This document shows, piece by piece, positions 11,616 to 21,565 of a stretch of 64,000 nucleotides of DNA. Both the position numbers and the translations under genes were made by a program. The DNA comes from Prostheceraeus crozeri. Taxonomy: Eukaryota; Platyhelminthes; Polycladida; Euryleptidae. The stretch lies in assembly GCA_907163375.1 (NCBI GenBank), contig CAJQUW010011562.1, positions 1 to 64,000 on the forward strand, read 5' to 3'. The notes below the pieces were generated by a model that worked only from the letters and a program-made list of their open reading frames with translations, made no database searches and was not told the DNA's origin. Numbering within the stretch: position 1 is the first letter of the stretch; each line of letters opens with the position of its first letter.

Positions 11616-12600
11616 CGCTATCTGCTTCAGGAGGGGGACGAATTAAGGCCTTCTCGGTTTTTATCTCATGCTGGAACGAATAATTGTTTGAAGGTCTCGT
11701 TCAGTGACTTTTCTTAAATTTGTGTTGGCTTTCTCTGAGCGATGGCTGCTATGTTGTAGACCCAATATTTTAGCCACAGGAGCCGCATGAAAAAAAGTGC
11801 TTACATTTTTTCGACATTTTTAGATTTTGACCTATATTGAAACAATTTTCAGCTTTAGGTTGATTTGCAACTTCTGTAGTTTTCCCGTTCAGGAAATAGG
11901 CCTATGGTCGATTATGAAAATTAATTAGTGAATTGATTCTCAGATTCTTTATCTCGTTATCATGACTAATATTTCGCATGTTCTATGCATACTGCGTATA
12001 AATACATGTTCATTATCCAATAACTGAACGTGATAATAATTACACAAACTTCTGTTGAATAATTACACAAACTTCTCCAGCATTGATCGATGTTGCTCTG
12101 AAAGATTTAGTGATATAATTATTGATGTTTGATTGATATTTGGTGATACTACGTGTATTATTGATACACTGTAAATTTCATGAAATTCTGTGTGGACTAT
12201 TGCGAAATTAAAAAAATAATTGTTTCAATTTTAAAATGACATTTATAGTAACAAGAACCGCTTGAAATGCAAAATCAACAGCATCACCAGACAGAGTATG
12301 GTTTAAATTGGTTTTACTGCAATTTTCATGAAATTCTGCTGACCATTTTAGATATCATTATGAAATTCAAAAACTGATTGTTTGAATTTTAAAATGCTAT
12401 TTATAGCAACAAGATCAACTTGGAATAAAATAGTGATGTCACAATCGGATAGAGTACACCCAAAATAAGTAAAACTAAATATGTTATGCCATATAAATTA
12501 ATGATTTAGAAGACATTCGGGGGGGGGCGTAATGCCCCCAAAAGCGAGGAAAAAGAAGTGATGGGAAAGCGTAGGATGACACTGGTAATTAGCTAAAGTA
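11616..12600. other. no gene; degenerate ~145-bp duplication
   Basis: Two diverged copies of a block starting near TTTCATGAAATTCTG (about 12175-12285 and 12327-12430) lie head to tail. They share TTTGAATTTTAAAATG-like and TTTATAG.AACAAGA motifs. No coding evidence. Confidence 0.45.
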
Positions 12601-13000
12601 CACTGTGTCCCAAAAGTAGCGCAGTTTTTTATTTCAATAGTAGAACGACCTTCTATGCTCAAGAATCAATCTCTTAATCAATAGTAACATGAAAGTAACA
12701 TAAGGTTTTTTAGTACTTGCAGTAAATGTTCGAAGTATCTTCCATCTTCGGACACTATTCTCACATGTTATCAACAGCATTTGCGATTTTTTCATAATTC
12801 ATTTCATCAAACTTTGCATCGATTTTCTTTCTCTTTGCTTGTCAATAGCTTTGGGCTTTCCATTATGATACAACATGTACCTGTCCTTCAACACCATTCA
12901 AATCCGGCAATCTCACAGCGTAGATATTTCCGGCCAAGCTGCTTCAAAGCCCCGTCCAAAATCCCATTGAAGAAATTGGGGTTTTTTTTTAAGTTACGAT
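12600..13000 (-). pseudogene. mariner-like transposase relic (C-terminal part)
   Basis: TA followed by CACTGTGTCCCAAAAGTAGC near 12600 resembles mariner-type terminal repeats, which insert at TA. Read on the minus strand inward from it, broken frames give SEDGRYFEHLLQVL, like the C-terminal G.hFEHLL tail of mariner-type transposases. Many stops interrupt it and the other end of the element was not identified. The call rests on two short signals and is moderate. Confidence 0.45.
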
Positions 13001-13812
13001 AACATGATAATAAAAGTGCGATGGTGCTCAATTTGATTGGAACATTGCTGTGAATAAATATCCTTTCAATTGATGATTCTGGATGAGGTGATTATTTAGC
13101 ATTTCATTGGAATCATTGGCCGTTGACAGTGTTGGAGAAGAAAACCACCCCAATTCATGGCACTGAGAAAAAGCTGTGCGTACCAGAGATGTAGCCGGTC
13201 GCCGATATATCGCGTAGCGCCAGACGATTTAGGCTGATCATTTGAAAGGTAATATACGCGTTGTTATTGAACCTAAAATCTATGGCATCAAAAATCCAAG
13301 ATTTTGATCTGTAAAGACGCAAAATTATGATAATTTCTACATAGCCCATGCTGCTCATAGCATTAAAGTGTAGAAAGCTTGAGATATCTACGAGTCCAAA
13401 TTGTGAACCATAGGAATCACTTCAATGTCATTTTCACTGGGAATGCGAAGATGGGCGGTGAAATGCTCCTACCTCTATGGTATTACATAGGAAATTAGAC
13501 GGCCTTAATCATGCAATTAAGGCCGTCTAATTTGGAATTGGAGATATCTAAACGACTTTCATAGAAAAATGACAAGTAAAATATCGGCTGACAACCCTAC
13601 TTACTCAGTAACAATGGCAGTTTGTACATTGCTATGGTCTGTCGTGCATAGAAGCATTATGTGATGTAATACAGAGTTGATCATAAAAAAGGACCTCTTA
13701 AATTATATCAAACTTCAATCGATTCTCCTGCTTTTCAATTTCATTTTACATTGACATGCCAAACATCATTCGAGAGCTTATGATCTCGGCTTTTCAATGA
13801 TCAATTATAATT
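13001..13812. other. no gene; includes an 18-bp hairpin
   Basis: A perfect palindrome AAATTAGACGGCCTTAAT (13492-13509) pairs with 13516-13533 across 6 nt. Nothing else in this stretch could be supported. Confidence 0.6.
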
Positions 13813-13962
13813 ATTTTATAAATAAAAAGCGCACAGAATGCTTTCGAAGTCATAATAAAGTTTATTGAAATTAGGAAGAAAAATGTAAACCTGACATGTT
13901 TCGACTGGTCTTGTCAAAGGTAACCCAGCATGTGAAATTACATTGAAGGATAGACATTTTTT
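13813..13962 (+). repeat. left 150-bp inverted repeat of the Penelope-like element
   Basis: Reverse complement of 15148-15297. It contains AATAAAGTTTATTGAAATTA and GACATGTTTCGACTGGTCTT. Inverted terminal copies ('pLTRs') are known in Penelope-like elements. Confidence 0.9.
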
Positions 13963-14299
13963 CCATTCTGACATTCTGAGTGAGCTTCTTTACAAGTGTT
14001 CTAGCAATGTGCAATTTTTATTTGACGGTCAGTTTTACCGTCAGGTAGACGGTGTAGCCATGGGCAGTGCTCTCGACCCTCTCTTTGCCAACATTTTCAT
14101 GGGAAACCTTGAGAGTAGTTTGTCTAGTCATATTGGTTCCTTGTGTCATGTGTATTATCGTTATGTTGACGACACGTTCGCTCTTGTGAGGAGCAGGGAG
14201 GCAGGAGAATCTTTACTTGACATTTTCAATAGCTTTCATCCTCATATAAATTTTACTTATGAATGTGAAGAGCAGGGCAGACTATCCACCGTTTCTTGA
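13943..14299 (+). pseudogene. reverse transcriptase fragment, Penelope-like
   Basis: The frame contains VDGVAMGSALDPLFANIFMG (RT motif B region, about residues 36-55), then YYRYVDDTFALV with the YVDD catalytic box (motif C). This is followed by the FNSFHPHINFTYE segment common in Penelope-like RTs. Motifs upstream of B are missing, so only the palm C-terminal part survives. No ATG start is credible; the left inverted repeat overlaps the first codons. Confidence 0.85.
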
Positions 14300-15083
14300 T
14301 GTTTCTATACAACGCATGCCTGACGGGAAACTGTGTACCACAGTGCACCGTAAACCAACTTTTTCAGGTGTTTACATGAGTTTTCACAGTTTCGTGCCCA
14401 TTGCCTATAAAAGAGGCCTTGTCCGTTCTCTATTTATTCGTGCGCTTCGTATTTGTTCTGATGAAATGTTAGACCAAGAATTCAATACCATTCGTGCTAT
14501 TTTGAAGTCTAATTCTTATCCTGAGCACTTCATCGATCAATATGAAGTCACTGAGATCAATAATGTTTCTGTTGCCACCGCTGAAAGAAAGGCTGTTTAT
14601 GTCAACTTGCCTTTCTATGGTGACAAATCTAGTCTTTTCATTCGCAAATCGATCGATGAACTGCTGGCCAAGTTTGCTCCTGCCGCAAAACCCATAATTA
14701 TTTTTAAGACCAACTGTATTCCTGTTGCTTCTCCTAAAGATCGTCTGCCAGTGGCCGCCACGTCTTCTGTTATTTATTCTTTTCGTTGTGGTTGTGGATC
14801 AACCTATATTGGACGGACGTCACGACCCCTGACAGTTCGAGCGCGGGAGCACATACCCAGGTGGTTCTTAAATGGTCATTTAGGAATTTCTCGCTCTGCA
14901 ATTACTGAACATGTGCTCAGTTGCTGTAGTGTTCCGAATGACCCTATCAGCAAGTTTGAGATTGTATGCCACGCTTACAATGACCGCATTTTACGTATCC
15001 TCGAGGCATTGTTTATTAGACGTGATAATCCCAACCTGTGCAAGCAAAAGGACCATGTGATTAATCTTCGCTTGCCATGGTAA
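14259..15083 (+). pseudogene. Penelope-like thumb/linker and GIY-YIG endonuclease
   Basis: The N-terminal portion, PPFLDVSIQRMPDGKLCTTV then RKPTFSGVYM, is the conserved PLE continuation after the RT palm. Near residues 175-210 it carries CGCGSTYIGRTSRPLTVRAR EH, a GIY-YIG nuclease core (YIG, downstream Arg and His), and it ends ALFIRRDNPNLCKQKDHVIN, as PLE proteins do. It lies in a different frame from the RT fragment and overlaps it. Confidence 0.85.
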
Positions 15084-15147
15084 TCGGGTGACTCACAGTC
15101 TGCCGCTGCTATCGCGTGTTGACCTGTATCTCAACTTTCTCCTTCTT

Positions 15148-15297
15148 AAAAAATGTCTATCCTTCAATGTAATTTCACATGCTGGGTTACCTTTGACAAG
15201 ACCAGTCGAAACATGTCAGGTTTACATTTTTCTTCCTAATTTCAATAAACTTTATTATGACTTCGAAAGCATTCTGTGCGCTTTTTATTTATAAAAT
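15148..15297 (-). repeat. right 150-bp inverted repeat of the Penelope-like element
   Basis: Partner of 13813-13962. It contains the AATAAA signal that would serve the element's transcript (TTCAATAAACTTTATTATGA). Confidence 0.9.
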
Positions 15298-15653
15298 TAC
15301 AAACAGGCACAATTGTTTCAATTATAATTATATTGATTACATTGTTTCAGGTGGAAAGAGGTCAAAATTTGAAAGTCGCCACTTGGAAAAATCTCAAATT
15401 TTCAATATGGAAGCACGTGAGCATAATAGTCAATCAAACATGAGGTGAAAGGGCTTTCTCTAAGCATTCTTTCGATGTATTACTCGTCGAAATCGGTATA
15501 CTTTTAGAGAAGTTATGCATAATTTACTGTTACTGAATGTTGTTGAAAAGTTGTTTACATCTTCTGCCGCAAAGGAGTCACGCTTTCAATATCTATGGTG
15601 TCTACACGTCTGCATTGCACAATCCAATCAAATTGTTGGATGACCCATATAAG
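15298..15653. other. no gene seen
   Basis: After the Penelope tail, nothing supportable is present. Confidence 0.35.
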
Positions 15654-15661
15654 TTGCAAAC

Positions 15662-16034
15662 CATAGAAATAAACTGTTTATCTGAAGTTTGCTAGAATGG
15701 AAATTGACTCAAGGTCGCGGCACATCCGAGGGAACTAAGTTGGGGCATGAAGAACCAATTAAAAGCTTCGATTTACTCATGTGACTGATTCTAACTCAAT
15801 GATACAGACGTTGGCAGGTGCATCTAAGTGAAAATGCGTGCGATCTATGTGCCGTTATTGTGCATTGCATTAAGCTTAATTTCCATTCTAGAGGTTTTGT
15901 TGTTGTCAATTTCTATGGATACAGACGTTGGCAGGTGCATCTAAGTGAAAATGCGTGCGATCTATGTGCCGTTATTGTGCATTGCATGAAGCTTAATTTC
16001 CATTCTAGAGGTTTTATTGTTGTCAATTTCTATG
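15662..16034. mobile_element. hAT-type MITE, CATAGAAAT termini, copy 1
   Basis: Starts CATAGAAAT, ends ATTTCTATG, and is flanked by the exact 8-bp duplication TTGCAAAC (15654-15661 and 16035-16042), the target size of hAT transposons. It holds an internal 117-bp tandem duplication (units starting at 15801 and 15918). Without it, the length equals the 256-bp copy at 40809-41064, which is inverted relative to this one. Confidence 0.9.
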
Positions 16035-16042
16035 TTGCAAAC

Positions 16043-17480
16043 AAAGTTTCTATTCGGTTCCGAATTCATCTTATGTCATGATGACCGAGTCGAAGCTTGT
16101 GAAAGAAGTTTTGAAGGGCAAAGTTTCTACTCTTGATTGATGACGGAATGTCGAAGTTAGTTTCACAAATCAAGAGATATACGAGTATATGTATATGGCA
16201 TTATCTAGTCGACGAGATTCATCTCTACGAACAGCATTGACGGCTACTATTCAAGGGTGTGTGTTATTCGAAGAAATACGATATACAAAAGAAGCTTTGA
16301 ATACATTTCAAAAACAGGTACGAAGGCATCTGTTTGTTTGTCGGATGTCATAAGTTCTGTCGATTTATGATGCTTCCTGGCTTTTCTCTTGATGTTACAT
16401 TTTCCTGTTCACTTTGCAAAATTTCCTAATATATCTGTTACAACTATTTTCGACATAAATGCAACAAAAGTCAATGCATATTATTCCTGTGTCATGAAAT
16501 TCTTTAAAGTGAATATGCTTCACATTCAAAATGTTGAGTTACATTATCCTTATCGCAAATATCCGTGCATGTATTAGACGTTCTCCTTACATCAATAATT
16601 AAATTCACGAAGTATTTCGAGACAACAATGAAATATTTTATTGCTGATTACCTATCAAATATCCACAAATTGAAGAAGTATTCGACGTAGGATGAATTAA
16701 CAGTATCAAATGCAGCCGATGCGATTTAGAAAGTCAACTTTTAGATAAATTATTGAAAATTGATACTATTCTCAACAGTACCGTTGCAACAGTTTCCATA
16801 GCAACAGCTCTTTGTTCACTTGTTGTAAAAACTGAAGGTAAATGTCATTTTTACCTCTCTATTTATTAGTTAGCTTTCGTCCATCCCTTCCTCTGCGACT
16901 TAAGACGATGTATGGATGTGCACACAATTGCACGGGATTGCCGCATTAATAACCTATTTAACGCTACGTAGCTATAAATTCATAGAAAGTGTTGCAGTTG
17001 AAGAAATTGATTTTCCAATTATAGGAAGAAAAAAAACATTAAAGTTTGGAGACACTGCTTCATTGCCATAATTTTGCAACTTTCTTTTTGACGATCGGAT
17101 TGTCGCAGAAACTTGGCAATAAAAACTATCTGTGAAGACTTCATGAGTCATCTTTCTAATGATCCATCTCAGATGTTGAATTTGAACTTTGTTTATCAAC
17201 ACATCGTAGAGTTGTTGAACGAAATAACTATTTATATGTAGCATGATTGCTGCATAGTTTTTGAGTTAAACAACCTCATTAAATTAGCCATGTTTTACTT
17301 TTGGGGGCAGCAGTTTCCTAATTTTGATATCTATTATATCACATTTGGGAAGAGTCAAAACTCATTGATGTTGTTTCAATTTTTATTACCGTTCCTATCC
17401 AATTAATTTATATCACATCACAGTGATTATTACCCACACAGCGACTTGATATACAGTATATGATTAACTCGGCGATATGG
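16043..17480. other. no gene seen
   Basis: AT-rich sequence with short meaningless frames; no repeat boundaries recognised. Confidence 0.35.
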
Positions 17481-17584
17481 CATTATGTCATGGATTTTTA
17501 GGGCAGAAATGTCAGACATAGACGCGGCTGCCTCAGCAGTCGAGACTGTCTGATATTTCTGTCCGCAAAATCCATGATATAATG
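17481..17584. repeat. imperfect fold-back, ~37-bp arms
   Basis: CATTATGTCATGGATTTTTA and the following GGGCAGAAATGTCAGAC pair with GTCTGATATTTCTGTCCGC and AAAATCCATGATATAATG. The centre is GC-rich (GACGCGGCTGCCTCAGCAGTC). No coding content. Confidence 0.65.
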
Positions 17585-17799
17585 CTATTGTTTGTAACCA
17601 TAGGGAACCAGAAGTAGATAATAGTACACTAGAATGGAAGTTTGACATCTTGCTTATGTATAATGGTGGCACATGGAAAAATCTAGGTGTGATTTGTAGA
17701 TCCGTTTTGATCTTAAATATTGTATCAAGTAAGTTGTAGAAGCTGTTGACAGCAAATTAAAGGATTTTCTTGATGAGAATTTTAAGTGAGATGGTAGTA

Positions 17800-18198
17800 T
17801 CATTTCATAGTATTTACTACGACATTTATGGAAGATAAATACTTTATTAGTTTAAGCTTTCATGAATTTCAAAAAGTCCCTTTTTAACAGATCAGACTGA
17901 GTATACAATGTATTTTCATATGAAGGTAATATACAAACATTACTACTTACTGCTAATTACTTGCTACAATATTTACTACTTCGTCGGTTGGAAAAAATCA
18001 GCTGAAATTAACTACCAAGCATCTATCAAGTGGTTATAGCAACATATTCGCCAGCAACTGCTTTTTTGATTTTAGACGCATTTCTGAAAAATATAGGCGA
18101 CTTTCACATCTTGCGATAATTTTGTTCGAAAATTGAGGAAAAAATAGATTTATCCACCAGATAATCTCTGCATATTAGCGAACGACGTTCCCACAGGG
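17800..18198. mobile_element. right part of a CCCTGTGGGAACG TIR element
   Basis: Matches the right half of 9759-10532 from TTTCATAGTATTTACTACGA to the terminal CGTTCCCACAGGG. The left half is missing. Confidence 0.7.
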
Positions 18199-19107
18199 CT
18201 GCAGCCTGACCTGACTCGTTCTAATATTGATGACCATAAGCGCTCATCTTTGCAGTGATATTAATAAATGGAAAGACCAAAGAGAAAATATCATCACGTC
18301 ATACAGCAAGATTCCGGAAATCTCTTCTCCCATCCTTCTGTTACTTCAATTCGCTATCTACAAATGTATTTTCGCACTACTTCAAAAAAATTGAAATTGA
18401 AATTTCAAAAATTATTTTTATTATTTTTATTCTTTTCAGTTCTGCAACTGATCAACAGTTATTGAAAATTTTCAGAATGATGCTGCTTTTAGCTTCAGTG
18501 TCTCGATAAAAGTTCACCGATTTGGGTTGCTTCTTCACTTTATTAATTTTAAAGTAAATTAAAATTACAAAACAAATCTTACTTAACCATCAAATGCATA
18601 ACATATTTTACCGATGTTACTGCATGAAATGGGTCCTCGGCGACCCATTTGCAGATGTGATCTATCAATTCGTTTTAAGTACATACAATTGTACAGATTT
18701 GCATAGCAACAATAATACTGTGTATTCCTAACATATTCTCATAAAACCCCGATGATATCGCTGTAAAAGTAAGCTTACGTGTGTATTTTTAGAATTTAAA
18801 ACACACGTAACGTGTATTGCGATTGATCAAATACTACTATTTCTAGTAATGTTCGCCTTAAATTTATCAACATTTAAGTTCTAGTAATAAATCAATAATG
18901 CGAAAGACATCTGTTTTCTCTCCCCAGTAATGTCAATGCGAACAAGTTAAATAATTGCGACCAAAAATATATACACACATCCGAAGTTTCGGGTAATGAC
19001 ACTTTCTCATGGCAAGGCAGCAATAAAAAACTTTTGTTTTGTAAAAAGATATGTTTTGCATTATTGGTTCATTATGGTCCTCCCGCCATCAGCCATCTCT
19101 TATGTTA
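18199..19107. other. left flank of the Polinton, no gene seen
   Basis: AT-rich DNA without recognisable features. It bears no inverted relation to the right flank after 40342, which argues against the palindrome being a simple read or assembly fold-back. Confidence 0.45.
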
Positions 19108-19113
19108 AGTAAT
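19108..19113. repeat. left 6-bp target-site duplication
   Basis: AGTAAT, identical to 40337-40342. A single pair brackets the whole 21.2-kb structure, so it integrated as one unit. Confidence 0.85.
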
Positions 19114-20500
19114 AGTAGTAAGCAAGTGACAAATACTGGATAGCGCAAGATGGCCGCCATCGCTGAGTCCCCCCCCCTCTGGCACGGCAGAGTGTCGTGG
19201 TCGGCCGCCGTGGTGCTTCGTGTCTGAGTCCCCCCCCCCTCTGGAACGATAGAGTGTCGTGGTGGACTTGGGCGACCGCCAGGATTAGTCTTGAGGCTAT
19301 AGTGTGTGATGTTTTTGGTGCAATCTGCTGAATGTTGGGTTGTAAAATGGGTTGTTTCGAGTGGAAGGAGTGGTCGGATGAGAAAACGGAGGTCGGATTC
19401 GTGTTCAGCGTGAAATTCTGCATCGGTAGGGTGAGTTTCAAGGCAATCGGTGAGAAAAAATTTTTCTTCAAAATTTTAACAGAGTTAGAATTTGGGACGT
19501 TTTGGTGTGTAGCGTCAAAACGAAGCATCGGATGAGAAAACGGAGGTCAGATTCGGATTCAGCGTGAAATTCTGCATCGGTAGGGTGAGTTTCAAGTCAA
19601 TCGGAGAGAAAAAATTTTCGGCTGACGTCCCCCCCCCTGGACAGCTTGCTTCCAGTGGACGGATTTTGTCGTGCGATAGCTCGTTTGAAAGCTAAGAGTA
19701 AGACAAATTCAGTGAAAGAATCGGCTTGTTCCTATCTGTCTTCGTTCAAAAGTTCGAGCGGTTACAAGATTTTAGGTCGGAGCTCGCTCACCTGAAAAAA
19801 TCCTAAGTGTCAGAGTGGCTTTGTATGGGTAAAATTTTGAAAATTTTCCAAAGTGTGGAATTTCGACCTGGGACCGCCACCAAAACATTTTTCATCAAAT
19901 TTCACTGACCACCCCCCCCCCGACAGCAATCTTCTAACTTTGGTTCTAGTGGACGGATTTTGTCTTACAGCTACTCGTTTGAAAGAGGAGAAAAAACTGC
20001 TCGACAACATTTTTTGTTGCGAGTCAATCGGACCAGCCGTTCACAAGTTAGAGCGGTTACAAGATTTTAGGTCGGAGCTCGCTCACCTGAAAAAATCCTA
20101 AGTGTCAGAGTGGCTTTGTATGGGTAAAATTTTGAAAATTTTCCAAAGTGTGGAATTTCGACCTGGGACCGTCACCAAAACATTTTTCATCAAATTTCAC
20201 TGACATCCCCCCCCCCTCTGGACAGCTTGCTTCGATTTTGGCTTCCAGTGGACGGATTTTGTCGTGCGATAGCTCGTTTGAAAGCTAAGAGTGAGACAAA
20301 TTCAGTGAAAGAATCGGCTTGTTCGTATCTGTCTTCGTTTAGATGTGAGACGCCATTTAAGATTTTGGGACATTGGCGAAAAACGACAGAGTTAGAATTT
20401 GGGACGTTTTGGGCTGTAGCTTCAAAACGAAGCATCGGATTGGAAAACGGATTTCAGATTTGGAATCAGCTTGATGTTATTGTCCAATGAGGATCATCAT
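19114..20500 (+). repeat. Polinton terminal region with repeated blocks and poly-C tracts
   Basis: This outer part has no convincing gene. It is built from blocks that recur within it. A GGATGAGAAAACGGAGGTC block is seen at about 19375 and 19528. A GTGGACGGATTTTGTC block is seen at about 19657, 19950 and 20250. A GTGTCAGAGTGGCTTTGTAT block is seen at about 19806 and 20101. Runs of 8-10 C separate several of them. The right-arm mirror is 38950-40336. Confidence 0.8.
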
Positions 20501-20523
20501 CCAATGAGAATCAAGCATTTCTT

Positions 20524-20531
20524 TATAAATA
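20524..20531 (+). promoter_or_regulatory. TATA box, left-arm outer gene
   Basis: TATAAATA lies about 100 bp upstream of the candidate start codon at 20630. It is the best TATA match near the outermost gene and is conserved in the other arm (38919-38926). Confidence 0.65.
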
Positions 20532-20629
20532 GCGAGCCTTCCACAGTGAGAATCATTCCATCGTTGAATCACACGAGTGACGGACGCACATTTTCTCTCT
20601 CTAGTTCCCTGTTCTATTATCCAACTAAA

Positions 20630-21405
20630 ATGGTAAGTCGCTACTTCCCTCCCTCTCCTCCCTTGAACGTAAACTTAATACAATCTTTTTTCATTTTCAG
20701 GCATCTACTCCATCTGCTGCACTAGTAGGACAAAATGGCGGTCAAACGTTACAAGGTTCGCTACGGTCAGATCATCTACAACTGAGGCCAGTGGAAGAAA
20801 CATCCAAGGTACATAATCCTACACCGCTACAGCGTAAATTTAAACAAGCCTTGCGTTATGATGATCATAGCGTAGTACTCCAAACGGGAATGCTCCCTTC
20901 CACGGATGTCAAGATAATGCACAATCAGTATGGGGACTACATACTGATCCCCGTGAGTCCGTACATTCGCCACCAACTTGATATTATTGAGGAGTACGTG
21001 ACATTAAATATGGACATTCCTACTCCTCTTGCTCAAGAGTGGAAGGCGAGAGATGACAAGGATACTCCCTATAGAAAGATTTGGGATGGTAATCACATTT
21101 GCCTACCGGTATCACATTGGTGTACTTACTATAAGAAGGAGGGAGATCATTCAATACCCATCAGATGTGATGATCTCGGAGAAGGTACTTGGGATATCCT
21201 TTTCAAAGTGAATGGGCTATATTATGGTCGACACAAGGATAATAGAATAGCCTCTCTCTCCATGCATATGGAATCCATCCTATATATTCCGAAACCACCC
21301 AACGTGGACGACATAATTGATCAAATCCTTAACAGCAGTGGTACGAAGCGCAAGTCGGAGAAGAATGCTACATCAAAACGCAAATCAAAGAAGGAGAATT
21401 ACTAG
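20630..21405 (+). CDS. Polinton protein of unknown function, with leader intron (left arm)
   Basis: The long open frame has no ATG at its 5' end. An ATG at 20630 is directly followed by a canonical donor (GTAAGT, 20633), and a pyrimidine-rich acceptor ends at 20700 (TTTTTTCATTTTCAG). This 68-bp GT-AG intron, of the sort adenovirus-like elements use, puts the ATG in frame. The product would be about 235 residues. It includes YGDYILIPVSPYIRHQLDII and a lysine/serine-rich tail ending KRKSKKENY that resembles a nuclear-localisation signal. No known domain is recognised. Being first behind the terminal TATA box, it could be an early gene. Confidence 0.6.
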
Positions 21406-21565
21406 TCCTTTCCTAACTCTACCCTATGACAATTCGCTTATGTGCTTTGAGTGTCGTAGACGTGGTCTTATTAGATACATTTTACTTCTTCGTTGCCATC
21501 ATATCATTTGTGTATTTCGTCGTGAAAAGCATCGTTGTAATTCTTCATTTTGTAATATGTTATAG
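21365..21565 (+). CDS. small RING-like zinc-finger protein (left arm)
   Basis: A short frame overlapping the end of the preceding gene. It carries MCFEC, then LRCHHIICVF and a further Cys-rich tail ending SSFCNML. This C..C(10)C.H..C pattern with later Cys pairs is RING-like. The first in-frame ATG is at 21365; an internal ATG at 21438 is an alternative. A role as a ubiquitin-type ligase or host-interaction factor is inference only. Confidence 0.5.
   Translation: MLHQNANQRRRITSPFLTLPYDNSLMCFECRRRGLIRYILLLRCHHIICVFRREKHRCNSSFCNML

Larger units (their letters stand above)
13814..15317 (+). mobile_element. Penelope-like retroelement, 5'-truncated, in inverted repeats
   Basis: The coding part is bracketed by 150-bp inverted repeats (13813-13962 and 15148-15297) that match each other essentially without change. 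CAATTATAATTA occurs just outside the left arm (about 13802-13813) and again about 22 bp beyond the right arm (about 15319-15330), a plausible target duplication with the short 3' extension typical of Penelope-like elements. Inside are the C-terminal half of a reverse transcriptase and a GIY-YIG endonuclease. The N-terminal half of the reverse transcriptase is absent, so this is a dead, 5'-truncated copy. Confidence 0.85.

Noticed and set aside
19332-20490. Small proteins sharing LEFGTFW-VASKRSIG
   Set aside because: The similar peptides are translations of the repeated blocks in the Polinton end, not independent genes.
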